64,000 bases of DNA, from contig NZ_JAPVBJ010000002.1 in NCBI RefSeq assembly GCF_026967985.1, positions 186,001 to 250,000 on the forward strand, read 5' to 3'. Both the position numbers and the translations under genes were made by a program. This document shows positions 1 through 10,947 of this stretch, in pieces. Every line of letters begins with the position of its first letter. The stretch's first letter is position 1. This DNA is from Modestobacter sp. VKM Ac-2984 (GTDB lineage Bacteria; Actinomycetota; Actinomycetes; Mycobacteriales; Geodermatophilaceae). Below the pieces are notes generated by a model. That model saw only the letters and a program-made list of their open reading frames with translations, was not told the origin of the DNA and searched no databases.

Positions 1-515
1 TCGTCCAGCTCGGCCCGGGACAGGCCCCACCGCGCCGCGATCATCTCGGCGCCGACCCCCTGGTTGGGCGCGACACCGCCGTAGCGGGCCAGGTACCGCG
101 GCCCCAGCGGCCGGCCGGCCGACCCGTCACCGGCCGAGGAGCCCATCGGCACCCGGCTCATCGACTCGACCCCACCGGCGACCACGACGTCCGCCTGCCC
201 GCTGACGACCGTCGCGGCGGCGAAGGCGACCGCCTGCTGGGAGGAGCCGCACTGCCGGTCGATGGTGGTGCCGGGTACCGACTCCGGCCAGCCGGCCGCC
301 AGCGCCGCCACCCGGCCGATGTTGCTGGTCTGCTCACCGACCTGGCTCACACACCCCCAGAACACGTCGTCGACGGCGGCGGGGTCCAGCCCGGTGCGCT
401 CCACCAGGGCCTGCAGGACGGTGGCGGAGAGGTCGGCGGCGTGTACGCCGGACAGTCCGCCACCCCGCTTCCCCACCGGCGTGCGGACGGCGGCACAGAT
501 GACGGCATCGCGCAT
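1..515 (-). CDS. Thiolase (acetyl-CoA acetyltransferase family), C-terminus cut off by window edge
   Basis: The first 171 codons of a thiolase are present; the rest lies left of the window. The family condenses or cleaves acyl-CoA thioesters in beta-oxidation or acetoacetyl-CoA formation. The N-terminus has the usual RTPVGK stretch (residues 11-16), and the nucleophilic cysteine sits at residue 89 in the DRQCGSSQQA motif, followed by the GGVESMSR motif. The ATG start at 515 gives the normal thiolase N-terminus. It is divergent from the PH-domain gene, with about 100 bp between them. The substrate (short-chain acetyl-CoA or longer acyl-CoA) cannot be told from this half. Confidence 0.9.
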   Translation of the reverse strand, partial: MRDAVICAAVRTPVGKRGGGLSGVHAADLSATVLQALVERTGLDPAAVDDVFWGCVSQVGEQTSNIGRVAALAAGWPESVPGTTIDRQCGSSQQAVAFAAATVVSGQADVVVAGGVESMSRVPMGSSAGDGSAGRPLGPRYLARYGGVAPNQGVGAEMIAARWGLSRAELD

Positions 516-614
516 GGACCACTCCTCAACACAGGGTGACGTCTCAGACGTCCGGTGCGGGTGATCCTAGGCGGCGGGTACGGGTCCGCGGCCGGTTGCT
601 GACAAGCTGGCCCC

Positions 615-1019
615 GTGCACTGGGCGCCCCGGATCGGCGAGGCCGTGACGATGGCGGTCACCGGCGTGGCCCTGGCGCTGGCCACCCTGCTGGTCGACCC
701 GGTGGGTCGGGTCCTCGTCGGTGGCGGCGCCGTGCTGCTGCTCGGCCTGGCCGCCCGCGACCTCGTGCTCCGTCCCCGAGTGCGGACCGATGCCCGAGGT
801 GTGACGGTGCGGACGCTCAGCGGCGGCACGACGATCGCCTGGCCGGCCCTGCGGGCCCGGGTGCGGACCTCGCGACGGTGGGGGCTGCGGACGCAGACGT
901 TGGAGCTCGAAGACGGCACGGACGACGCCGTCCTGGTCGTGCTGGGCCGCCGGGAGCTGGGTGAGGACCCGGCCACGGTCGCCCGGGCGCTGCACGAGGC
1001 CGGTGCGGGAGCTGGCTAG
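615..1019 (+). CDS. PH domain-containing membrane protein (Rv0010c-like)
   Basis: A 134-aa protein with two adjacent hydrophobic helices at about residues 8-48, followed by a small beta-rich domain with the pattern DARGVTVRTL and TTIAWPAL that is typical of bacterial PH-like domains (bPH). The GTG start at 615 places the first helix directly at the N-terminus. In mycobacteria a similar protein (Rv0010c) sits beside the ppiA cyclophilin gene, as here. Its function is unknown; it is presumably an inner-membrane protein with a cytoplasmic PH domain. It converges on the rhomboid gene, and the two stop codons share one CTAG. Confidence 0.75.
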   Translation: MHWAPRIGEAVTMAVTGVALALATLLVDPVGRVLVGGGAVLLLGLAARDLVLRPRVRTDARGVTVRTLSGGTTIAWPALRARVRTSRRWGLRTQTLELEDGTDDAVLVVLGRRELGEDPATVARALHEAGAGAG

Positions 1020-1897
1020 CGCCAGCCGCCGACGACCAGGACCAGCAGCAGCACCACGAGGGCGGCGATCCCGCCGACGGCGACCGGCCGGCGGCCGCGG
1101 GCCAGGACGAGGACACCGGCCGCCAGCACGCCCACCACCAGACCGCCGAGGTGCCCGAGCAGGGAGACCCCGGGCAGGAAGCTGATCGCCAGGTTGATGA
1201 CCAACAGGGTGAGGAGGCCGCGGAGGTCCTGCTTCTGCTTCAGCAGGACCACGCCGAAGGCCCCGAGCAGGCCGTAGATCGCCGCCGATGCGCCGACCAC
1301 CGCACCGAGGTAGTCGCCGAACAGCTGCAGGGCGGCCACGCCGCCCAGCGCGGAGACCAGGTAGACGGTCAGGAAGCGGCCCCGGCCCAGCATCCGTTCG
1401 AGCTCGGAGCCGAACAGCAGCAGGGCGAGCATGTTCAGCGCCAGGTGCACCGGCCCGACGTGGGTGAAGGCGCTCGTGACCACCCGCCACCACTCACCGA
1501 CGTCGACCAGGTACGGGACGATCGCGAAGTCGTCCTGCAGCGGTGACCGGAAGCTGCGCAGCGGGTTGACGCCGACGCTGATCGCCGAGGCAGCGGTCGC
1601 CAGGGCGACCAGCAGGTTCAGCGCGATGAGGGAGAGGGTGACCGGCCCCCAGCGCCGGGCTGCGCTGCGCAGCCCGGTGGTGCGCCGGGGACGGCGGACG
1701 GTGGCGTTCCCGGCCCGGACGTCATCCGGGCACTGGAAGCCGACCGCAGCCGGGTTCATGCACTCCGGGCAGATCGGCCGGCCGCAGCGGGTGCAGCGGA
1801 CCCCGGTCGGCCGGTCCGGGTGCCGGTAACAGGTGGCCAGGGGCGCCGGCGGCGGGTTCTCCGCGCCGGCACCCCCGCTGCCCTCAGGGGTGCTCAG
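1016..1897 (-). CDS. Rhomboid family intramembrane serine protease
   Basis: This is a multi-pass membrane protease. The catalytic serine lies in GASAAIYG and the histidine in GHLGG, both inside predicted helices. The first ATG in frame (1759) would remove a conserved N-terminal cysteine-rich segment, [19 protein letters not shown] followed by ICPEC, which resembles the B-box-type zinc finger of actinobacterial rhomboids. The frame is open back to a CTG at 1897. That CTG overlaps the ppiA stop as CTGA and has GAGGTG 8 nt upstream, so a CTG start (293 aa) is proposed. The gene is probably coupled to ppiA. Substrates are unknown. Confidence 0.85.
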   Translation of the reverse strand: MSTPEGSGGAGAENPPPAPLATCYRHPDRPTGVRCTRCGRPICPECMNPAAVGFQCPDDVRAGNATVRRPRRTTGLRSAARRWGPVTLSLIALNLLVALATAASAISVGVNPLRSFRSPLQDDFAIVPYLVDVGEWWRVVTSAFTHVGPVHLALNMLALLLFGSELERMLGRGRFLTVYLVSALGGVAALQLFGDYLGAVVGASAAIYGLLGAFGVVLLKQKQDLRGLLTLLVINLAISFLPGVSLLGHLGGLVVGVLAAGVLVLARGRRPVAVGGIAALVVLLLVLVVGGWR

Positions 1898-2430
1898 CTG
1901 CGCTGCACCTCGACGGAGTTGATCACGACGTCCTCGACCGGGCGGTCACCGCGGGCGGTCGGGGTGGCGGCGATCGCGTCGACGACCTGGCGGCTGGCGT
2001 CGTCGGCCACCTCACCGAAGATCGTGTGCTTGTTGTTCAGGTGCGGCGTGCTGGTGACGGTGATGAAGAACTGGGAGCCGTTCGTGCCCGGGCCCGCGTT
2101 GGCCATGGCCAGCAGGTAGGGGCGGTTGAACGACAGGTCGGGGTGGAACTCGTCACCGAAGCGGTAGCCGGGGCCACCGGTGCCCTGACCGAGTGGGTCG
2201 CCGCCCTGGATCATGAAGCCCGGGATGACCCGGTGGAACACCGTGCCGTCGTAGAGCTTGTCGGTGGTCTTCTCGCGGGTGCGCGGGTCGACCCACTCGC
2301 GGCTGCCCTCGGCGAGCTCGGAGAAGTTCGCGACCGTCTTGGGGGCGTGGTCGGGGAACAGGTCGACGGTGATGTCGCCGTGGTTGGTGTGCAGGACGGC
2401 GCGCCGTGCGGCGGAGGTCTGTTCAGTCAC
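1894..2430 (-). CDS. ppiA: Peptidyl-prolyl cis-trans isomerase, cyclophilin type
   Basis: A cytoplasmic cyclophilin of 178 aa that catalyses proline isomerisation during folding. Diagnostic stretches are [28 protein letters not shown] and [12 protein letters not shown], which carry the active-site Arg and the Phe/Met/Gln residues. There is no signal peptide. GTG codons at 2439, 2436 and 2430 are all possible starts; the one at 2430 is preferred because GGGAGAG ends about 8 nt before it. Upstream lie tRNA genes; downstream the rhomboid gene overlaps its stop. A cyclophilin next to gyrA and these tRNAs is the usual actinobacterial arrangement. Confidence 0.93.
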   Translation of the reverse strand: MTEQTSAARRAVLHTNHGDITVDLFPDHAPKTVANFSELAEGSREWVDPRTREKTTDKLYDGTVFHRVIPGFMIQGGDPLGQGTGGPGYRFGDEFHPDLSFNRPYLLAMANAGPGTNGSQFFITVTSTPHLNNKHTIFGEVADDASRQVVDAIAATPTARGDRPVEDVVINSVEVQRS

Positions 2431-2526
2431 GACCACCACTCTCCCACTGCGTCCCGTGCGGCTGCTGGGTGACCGGTGCGACCGGGCTGTGGCCGGTCGC
2501 CCGGCGACGGCCCGTGCGGGCTGGAG

Positions 2527-2599
2527 TGGAGACGAGGGGAATCGAACCCCTAACCCCCGCCTTGCAAAGGCGGTGCTCTGCCAATTGAGCTACGTCCCC
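2527..2599 (-). tRNA. tRNA-Ala (anticodon TGC)
   Basis: A cloverleaf can be folded on the minus strand: acceptor stem GGGGACG pairs with CGTCTCC, the D arm contains GTAGCTCAATTGG, the anticodon loop is CTTTGCAAG with anticodon TGC, and the T arm is GGGGTTCGATTCCCC. The discriminator is A and no CCA is encoded. It forms the usual actinobacterial tRNA-Ile/tRNA-Ala pair downstream of gyrA. Confidence 0.95.
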
Positions 2600-2662
2600 G
2601 GAGGGCAATCGAATCACGGTCCCCGGGTGAGCTGCGGTGTTCGTTCGCCCGCAGCCGCGGGA

Positions 2663-2806
2663 TCAGGAGGTGCGGGGCGTGCTCACCGAGCCCGGGCCCC
2701 GGGTGGCCTCGGCCCACAGGTCGGCCTCGCCCTTGCCGCTGCTGCGCCTGCGCACGGCCGCCAGGGCAGTGGCCGCAAGCGCTGCCATCGCCAGCTTCTT
2801 CAGCAC
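2663..2806 (-). CDS. DLW-39 family small protein
   Basis: A 47-aa open frame with an excellent ribosome-binding site (GAGGAGG, then 6 nt to a GTG start). The sequence begins MLKKLAMAALAATALAAV, a short hydrophobic helix, followed by basic RRRSSGKG and then the signature EADLWAEA. The DLW motif and the location between tRNA-Ile and tRNA-Ala downstream of gyrA fit the actinobacterial DLW-39 family of tiny proteins of unknown function. A single membrane helix with a cytosolic C-terminus is likely. Confidence 0.8.
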   Translation of the reverse strand: MLKKLAMAALAATALAAVRRRSSGKGEADLWAEATRGPGSVSTPRTS

Positions 2807-2922
2807 GCGGGACCTCCTCGAACGGTGTCGACCACCGCGGTGCGGGTGACCGCTGCCGGGACCCAGCGGCGGGCGACCGTGATCCCCGTGGAGATCTCCG
2901 TCGCCCGCCGTCGGTGCACGGG

Positions 2923-2996
2923 TGGGCCTGGGAGGACTTGAACCTCCGGCCTCATCCTTATCAGGGATGCGCTCTAACCGTCTGAGCTACAGGCCC
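2923..2996 (-). tRNA. tRNA-Ile (anticodon GAT)
   Basis: The minus strand folds as a 74-nt tRNA: acceptor stem GGGCCTG pairs with CAGGCCC, the D arm holds GTAGCTCAGACGG, the anticodon loop CTGATAAG carries GAT, and the T arm reads GGAGGTTCAAGTCCTCC. The CCA end is not encoded. It lies about 115 nt from the DLW-39 gene and 86 nt from the DUF3566 stop. Confidence 0.95.
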
Positions 2997-3082
2997 GTGG
3001 ACCGGTGAACAGCTTACCTGCCCCCTCGAGGCCCCCCGACGTGGGGGGCCTCGGGGACGGGGCCCGGGTGAAGGTGGCCGGC

Positions 3083-4090
3083 TCAGTCCCGCTCGGCGAG
3101 GGTGACCTCGAGGCCGCCGACCAGGTCGGAGCAGAGGTTGTAGACGAACGTGCCCACGGTGCACAACGCGGTCAGCAGCACGATGTTGATCGCGCCGATC
3201 ACCGCCGCACCGCCGAAGACGACGCTGGCGGTGATCACCTCACCGCCCCCGTCGGTGGTCTCGGCGGTGGTGGCGAGCTGCCCGATCAGGTCGTTGACCG
3301 TGTCGAAGACGCCCAGGCTGCCGAGCACCCCGTAGAGGATGCCGACGGCCACCATCCACACGAAGAACAGCGCGATGGAGAGCACCAGCGAGATCTTCAG
3401 CGCGGACCACGTGTCGATGTGGCGCAGCTGCAGCCGAGCCCGGCGCGGGCCGCGGTTGACCGTGCTGCGTCCCTTCCCGGCCGAGGGCCGACCGGCGCCC
3501 TGACCGGCCGGCCGGCCCGCCGCCCGCGCCGGGTCGGGCCGGGCCGCGGGGTCGATCGGCCGTGCCGCGGCCGGGGGCAGGCCGACCGCCTGGGTCGAGT
3601 CGACCGGGGCCGAGCCCGCTGCCGGCACCCCGCTCCGGGGGGCGTTCGCCCGGGCAGCGCTCGCCGGCCGGTTCCCCGGCGCGGCCGACGTGCTGGTCGC
3701 GGGCCCACCGTCCCGCCCGGGTGCCTGGGGCTGGGCCGGCCCGCCCGCCGGCTGCGCGCCAGGCGCAGGGGCCCTGCCCGCCGCGACCTTGCCGACCGCA
3801 CGGGCCGGGGACGCACCGGCACCCTCGGCCGGTCCACCGTCCGCGGCCTTCGCCGGGGCGGCCTTCGCGGGGGCCGCCTTGGCCGGAGCGGCCGTGGCCG
3901 GCTCAGCGGCTGCCGGCCCGGCCGGCGAGCCGGACGGCGGCTGGTCCCCGTCCTTCGCCGAGGGCGTGGTGCCCGAGCCGGCCGGCCCGGACCGGTCGGC
4001 GACCGGGGTGGCGCCGTCCGGTGCCGCGTCGGCGGCGCCGTCCCCCTCACGGGAGTCGGTACGCACCGAACTGCGTGCCCGGTCGCTCAT
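3083..4090 (-). CDS. DUF3566 membrane protein with long Ala/Pro-rich N-terminus (Rv0007-like)
   Basis: A 335-aa protein. Residues 1 to about 215 are low-complexity Ala/Pro/Gly, including a run of APAKA repeats. The C-terminal 115 residues are the DUF3566 domain, starting near RLQLRHIDTWSALKISL, with two hydrophobic helices (LSIALFFVWMVAVGILYGV and GAINIVLLTALCTVGTFVY). The position directly downstream of gyrA matches Rv0007 of mycobacteria. The function is not established. The disordered N-terminus is likely cytoplasmic. The start is ATG at 4090, 156 nt after the gyrA stop. Confidence 0.88.
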   Translation of the reverse strand: MSDRARSSVRTDSREGDGAADAAPDGATPVADRSGPAGSGTTPSAKDGDQPPSGSPAGPAAAEPATAAPAKAAPAKAAPAKAADGGPAEGAGASPARAVGKVAAGRAPAPGAQPAGGPAQPQAPGRDGGPATSTSAAPGNRPASAARANAPRSGVPAAGSAPVDSTQAVGLPPAAARPIDPAARPDPARAAGRPAGQGAGRPSAGKGRSTVNRGPRRARLQLRHIDTWSALKISLVLSIALFFVWMVAVGILYGVLGSLGVFDTVNDLIGQLATTAETTDGGGEVITASVVFGGAAVIGAINIVLLTALCTVGTFVYNLCSDLVGGLEVTLAERD

Positions 4091-4246
4091 CCCAGTCTCC
4101 TGTCGCCCTGCGGCCCGTGCCGCGTCGGTGCACCCACCGGGTCCGCCATGGTGCAGAGGGCGGTGGGCCGGTCACTGCGGTCGTCGTCGCCGGCCCGGAT
4201 CGCGGACGTCGTCGTCCGCGACACCGGTTCGGCATCCGCGCCCACC

Positions 4247-6715
4247 CTAGGCGTCGGGCTCGTCGTTGTCCGTCGTACGCGCGATGGCCACGATGGAGAC
4301 GTCCTCCGGCAAGTTCATGAGCTTGACACCCATGGTGGCCCGGTCTCGGGTGTGCCGGACGCCGTTCACCGGCGTGCGGATGACCCCGCCGCCGGAGGTG
4401 ATGGCGTACAGCTCGTCGCCGAGCACCACGGCCAGGGCACCCACCAGCGCACCCTTGCGGGCCTTGGGGTCGGCGGTGAGCACGCCCTTGCCGCCTCGGC
4501 CCTGCTCCGGGTAGTGCTCGATCCCGGTGCGCTTGGCGTAGCCGCCCTCGGTGGCCACCAGGACGTCGACGCCCTCCTGGACCACGATCATCGACAGCAG
4601 CGTGTCGTCCGGGGCCAGCGAGATGCCGCGCACGCCCTCGGTGGCCCGGCCCATGGGGCGCAGCTGCTCGTCGTTGGCCTTGAAGCAGATCGACATCGCC
4701 TTGCGGGTGACCAGGAGCAGGTTCTGGTCCGGGCTGATCAGCGCGGCCCCGACCAGCTCGTCGTTGTCGCGCAGGTTGATCGCGATGACACCGCCGGAGC
4801 GAGGGGAGTCGAAGTCGGTGAGCCGGGTCTTCTTCACCTGACCGCGGGCCGTGGCCAGCACCAGGTACGGCGCGACCGTGTAGTCCTTGATCTGGATGAC
4901 CTGGGCGATCTTCTCGTCCGGCTGGAAGGCCAGGATGTTGGCCACGTGCGCGCCGCGGGCGGTCCGGGCCGCCTCGGGCAGCTCGTAGGCCTTGGCCCGG
5001 TAGACCCGGCCCTTGTTCGTGAAGAACAGGATCCAGTCGTGGGTCGACCCCACGAAGAACTGTTGGACGAGGTCGTCCTGCTTGAGCTGGGCGCCCATGA
5101 CGCCCTTGCCGCCGCGCCGCTGCGAGCGGTAGAGGTCGGCCTTGGTGCGCTTGGCGTAGCCGGTGCGGGTGATCGTGACGACCACCTGCTCCTCCGCGAT
5201 CAGGTCCTCCATCGAGACGTCACCGTCGTTGGCCACGAACTGGGTGCGCCGGTCGTCGCCGTACTTCTCGACGATCTCGGCCAGCTCGTCGTGGACGATC
5301 TGCCGCTGCCGCTCGGGGGAGTCCAGGATCGCCTGCAGTTCGGCGATCCTGGCCTCGATCTCGGCCAGCTCGTCCAGGATCCGCTGCCGCTCCAGGGCGG
5401 CGAGCCGGCGCAGCTGCAGGTCCAGGATCGCGACGGCCTGGATCTCGTCGACGTCCAGCAGCTCCATCAGCCCGCTGCGGGCGGCCTCGGCCGACTCGCT
5501 GCGGCGGATGAGGGCGATGACGTCGTCCAGGTGGTCCAGCGCCTTGGCGTAGCCGCGCAGGATGTGCGCCCGCTCCTCGGCCTTGCGCAGCCGGTAGCGC
5601 GTGCGCCGGACGATGACCTCGATCTGGTGGGTCACCCAGAGCCGGATGAGCTCGTCCAGCCGCAGGGTGCGGGGCACGCCGTCGACGATGGAGAGCATGT
5701 TGCAGCCGAAGGTGGTCTGCAGCTGGGTGTGCTTGTAGAGGTTGTTCAGCACGACCTTCGCGACGGCGTCCCGGCGCAGCGTGATCACCAGGCGGCGGCC
5801 GACCCGGTCGCTGGACTCGTCGGCGATCTCGGAGATCCCCTGCAGCCGGGCGTCGCGGACGCCCTCGGCGATCGACTCGGCGAGGTTGTCCGGGTTCACC
5901 TGGTAGGGCAGCTCGGTGACGACGAGCTGCACCCGGCCCCGGCTGTCCTCCTCGACGGTGACGACGGCGCGCATCCGCACCGAGCCGCGGCCGGTCCGGT
6001 AGGCGTCCTCGATGCCCTCGCGGCCGACGATCAGCCCGTGTGTGGGGAAGTCCGGGCCCTTGACCCGCTCCATGCACGCGGTGAGCGCCTCTTCCGCCTC
6101 GGCGTCGGGGTGCTCGAGCATCCAGAAGACGGCGGCGGCGACCTCACGCAGGTTGTGCGGCGGCATGTTGGTCGCCATGCCGACGGCGATGCCGGCCGAG
6201 CCGTTGACCAGCAGGTTGGGGATGCGACCCGGCAGCACCAGGGGTTCCAGGTTCTTGCCGTCGTAGTTGGGCTGGAAGTCGACGGTGTCCTCGTCGATGT
6301 CCCGGAGCATCTCCATGGCCAGCGGGGTGAGCCGGGCCTCGGTGTACCGCATGGCAGCGGCCGGGTCGTTGCCCGGCGAGCCGAAGTTCCCCTGGCCGTC
6401 GATCAGCGGGTAGCGCATCGACCAGGGCTGGGCCAGCCGCACGAGGGCGTCGTAGATCGACGAGTCACCGTGCGGGTGGTAGTTGCCCATCACCTCGCCG
6501 ACGACGCGGGCGCACTTGACGGTCGCCCGGTCGGGCCGGAAGCCCTGGTCGAACATCGCGTAGAGCACGCGGCGGTGCACCGGCTTGAGGCCGTCCCGCA
6601 CGTCGGGCAGTGCGCGGCCGACGATGACCGACATCGCGTAGTCGATGTAGCTGCGCTGCATCTCCTGCTGGAGGTCGACCGGCTCGACGCGGTCGCGGCT
6701 GGGTGTCTCTGTCAC
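4247..6715 (-). CDS. gyrA: DNA gyrase subunit A
   Basis: The 822-aa breakage-reunion subunit of gyrase, which with GyrB introduces negative supercoils. The catalytic tyrosine is Y124 in [10 protein letters not shown]. The quinolone-resistance region reads [20 protein letters not shown]85 and D89 occupy the positions of E. coli S83 and D87, so no classical resistance substitution is seen. The GyrA box QRRGGKG and the C-terminal beta-pinwheel repeats are present. The start is ATG at 6715 and the length is normal. A 133-nt gap with a hairpin separates it from gyrB. It is codirectional with leftward replication. Confidence 0.98.
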   Translation of the reverse strand: MTETPSRDRVEPVDLQQEMQRSYIDYAMSVIVGRALPDVRDGLKPVHRRVLYAMFDQGFRPDRATVKCARVVGEVMGNYHPHGDSSIYDALVRLAQPWSMRYPLIDGQGNFGSPGNDPAAAMRYTEARLTPLAMEMLRDIDEDTVDFQPNYDGKNLEPLVLPGRIPNLLVNGSAGIAVGMATNMPPHNLREVAAAVFWMLEHPDAEAEEALTACMERVKGPDFPTHGLIVGREGIEDAYRTGRGSVRMRAVVTVEEDSRGRVQLVVTELPYQVNPDNLAESIAEGVRDARLQGISEIADESSDRVGRRLVITLRRDAVAKVVLNNLYKHTQLQTTFGCNMLSIVDGVPRTLRLDELIRLWVTHQIEVIVRRTRYRLRKAEERAHILRGYAKALDHLDDVIALIRRSESAEAARSGLMELLDVDEIQAVAILDLQLRRLAALERQRILDELAEIEARIAELQAILDSPERQRQIVHDELAEIVEKYGDDRRTQFVANDGDVSMEDLIAEEQVVVTITRTGYAKRTKADLYRSQRRGGKGVMGAQLKQDDLVQQFFVGSTHDWILFFTNKGRVYRAKAYELPEAARTARGAHVANILAFQPDEKIAQVIQIKDYTVAPYLVLATARGQVKKTRLTDFDSPRSGGVIAINLRDNDELVGAALISPDQNLLLVTRKAMSICFKANDEQLRPMGRATEGVRGISLAPDDTLLSMIVVQEGVDVLVATEGGYAKRTGIEHYPEQGRGGKGVLTADPKARKGALVGALAVVLGDELYAITSGGGVIRTPVNGVRHTRDRATMGVKLMNLPEDVSIVAIARTTDNDEPDA

Positions 6716-6803
6716 GTCTGGTTCTCCACAAGTCGATACACAGCGGTGGATGAATGCGCACTACAGGCGCCTCGGGCCTTGCCCCTCGGCTCCCTCGCAG
6801 GGG

Positions 6804-6830
6804 CCCACGCCGAGCGGAGCGAGGCGTGGG
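6804..6830. terminator. Hairpin between gyrB and gyrA
   Basis: An 8-bp perfect stem (CCCACGCC at 6804-6811 with GGCGTGGG at 6823-6830) and an 11-nt loop GAGCGGAGCGA, just after the gyrB stop. There is no T-run, so it may attenuate or process gyrB-gyrA transcripts rather than end them. Confidence 0.5.
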
Positions 6831-6848
6831 GGGCGAGGGGGTCCTTCC

Positions 6849-9146
<2,298 letters not shown>

Positions 9147-10934
9147 CTAGACGAGCAGCTGGGCGGTGGCGAGCTCGCGGTAGAGCGGGTTGGTGTCGAC
9201 CAGTTCCGCGTGCGTGCCGACGGCGACCACCCGCCCGGCGTCCAGGACGACGATCTGGTCGCTGTCGACCACCGTGGACAGCCGGTGGGCCACGACCAGC
9301 AGGGCCCGGTCGGCCGCTGCGGCGGCGAGGGTCTCCCGCAGCAGGCCCTCGTTGCGGGCGTCGAGGCTGGCGGTCGGCTCGTCGAGCAACAGCAGCGCCG
9401 GCCGGGCCAGCAGCGACCGGGCGATCGCCAGCCGCTGGCGCTCCCCGCCGGACAGCAGCACCCCGTCGTCCCCGACGGCGACGTCCAGCCCGCGCGCGGA
9501 GCGCTGCACGACGCCGGTGAGGCCGACGTCGGCCAGCGCCTGCCACAGCTGCTCCTCCCCGGCATGGGGCGCGGCCAGCAGCAGGTTCTCCCGCACCGTG
9601 CCGGCCAGCACCGGCGCCTCCTGCTCGACGTAGCCCATCCGGGCCCGCAGCGTGGCGCGCGGCAGCTCGCGCACGTCGGTGCCGCCCCATCGGACCGTGC
9701 CGGACGAGAGCGGGTAGAAGCCCTCCACCAGGGCCAGCACGGTGGACTTGCCGGCGCCCGACGGCCCGACCAGCGCGACCCGGGTGCCGGCCGGCACGGT
9801 GAAGGAGACGCCGTGCAGCACCGCCGTCCCGTCCGGGTAGCCGAAGCCCACGTCGTCCAGTTCGAGCAGCGGGACGGGGTCCCCGCCCGTCGGGGTGCGC
9901 AGCACCGCCGGCGACCGGCCGGCTGCCGGCCGCTCCGGCCGCTCGTCGTGCTCGGGCTCCAGGGCCAGGATCTCCTGCACCCGGGCCAGCGCCCCGAGGC
10001 CGGCCTGCAGCTGGGTGTAGGAACCGATCAGCTGTCCCAGCGGCATGACCAGCAGGAACAGGTAGAGGATGAAGGCGACCAGGTCGGCCACGGCGATCGA
10101 GCCGGTCGCCACCCGGTAGCCGCCCAGCCCCAGCACCGCCAGGAACGCACCCTGGACGGCGATCGACCCGGCCGGTGAGACCAGCGCCTCCAGCCGGGCG
10201 ACCTGCACGCCGGCGGCGAAGGCCCGCTCGGCGCTGGTGCCCACGGTGTCCACCTCCCGGGCGGTGGCACCGCTGGCCCGGATCGTGCGGACCGCCGACA
10301 GCGCCCGCTCCACCGAAGCGCTCATCGCACCCACCTGCTCCTGCGCCTGCCGGGACAGCACCCGGACGCGGCGGGAGGCCACCACCGCGGTGGTCACCCC
10401 GACGCTCACCGCGAGCACGGTGACCAGCAGCAGCCAGACGTCGACCAGGGCCATCGCCACCAGGGCCCCGACGCCGACCACCACCGACCCGACCAGCTCC
10501 ACCACCCCACTGGTGACGGCGGCCCGCAGCAGGGTGGTGTCCGAGCCGACGCGCGACATCAGGTCCCCGGTGCGCCGCTGGTCGTACTCGGCGATCGGCA
10601 GCCGGAGCAGCCGGTCGACCAGCAGCCGCCGGGTGCTGAGGACGACGCCCTCGGCGGTGCGCTGCAGCAGGTACTGCTGCCCGGCACCGAGCACCGCGGC
10701 CACCACCAGGACGACGACCAGCGCGACCACCCCGGGCAGCACCGCACCGCCCGAGCCCACCGCGCTGATCACCTGCCCCACCAGCGCCGGCTGGGCCAGC
10801 GCGGCCGCAGCCGAGACGAGCGAGAGCACCGCAGCCCCGCCCAGCGCCCGGCGGTGCGGGCGCAGCAGGGGCAGCAGCTCGCGGAGCCCGGCGGTCGGCG
10901 TCGGCTCCTCCGTCGTCGACCCGCCCGTCGTCAT
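9147..10934 (-). CDS. ABC transporter, fused permease and ATPase (exporter type)
   Basis: A 595-aa half-transporter. Residues 20-310 form a six-helix exporter domain; residues 355-595 form the ATPase with Walker A GPSGAGKST (390-398), signature LSGGERQ, Walker B ALLLLDEPTA and the switch motif VVAHRLST. It probably works as a homodimer exporting lipids, peptides or drugs; the substrate cannot be inferred. It begins 13 nt after an unrecognised gene with the same orientation. The pair lies between dciA and gyrB, where mycobacteria and streptomycetes have none, so it looks like a lineage-specific insertion. Confidence 0.93.
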   Translation of the reverse strand: MTTGGSTTEEPTPTAGLRELLPLLRPHRRALGGAAVLSLVSAAAALAQPALVGQVISAVGSGGAVLPGVVALVVVLVVAAVLGAGQQYLLQRTAEGVVLSTRRLLVDRLLRLPIAEYDQRRTGDLMSRVGSDTTLLRAAVTSGVVELVGSVVVGVGALVAMALVDVWLLLVTVLAVSVGVTTAVVASRRVRVLSRQAQEQVGAMSASVERALSAVRTIRASGATAREVDTVGTSAERAFAAGVQVARLEALVSPAGSIAVQGAFLAVLGLGGYRVATGSIAVADLVAFILYLFLLVMPLGQLIGSYTQLQAGLGALARVQEILALEPEHDERPERPAAGRSPAVLRTPTGGDPVPLLELDDVGFGYPDGTAVLHGVSFTVPAGTRVALVGPSGAGKSTVLALVEGFYPLSSGTVRWGGTDVRELPRATLRARMGYVEQEAPVLAGTVRENLLLAAPHAGEEQLWQALADVGLTGVVQRSARGLDVAVGDDGVLLSGGERQRLAIARSLLARPALLLLDEPTASLDARNEGLLRETLAAAAADRALLVVAHRLSTVVDSDQIVVLDAGRVVAVGTHAELVDTNPLYRELATAQLLV

Positions 10935-10947
10935 CGTGGGGCGCCGG

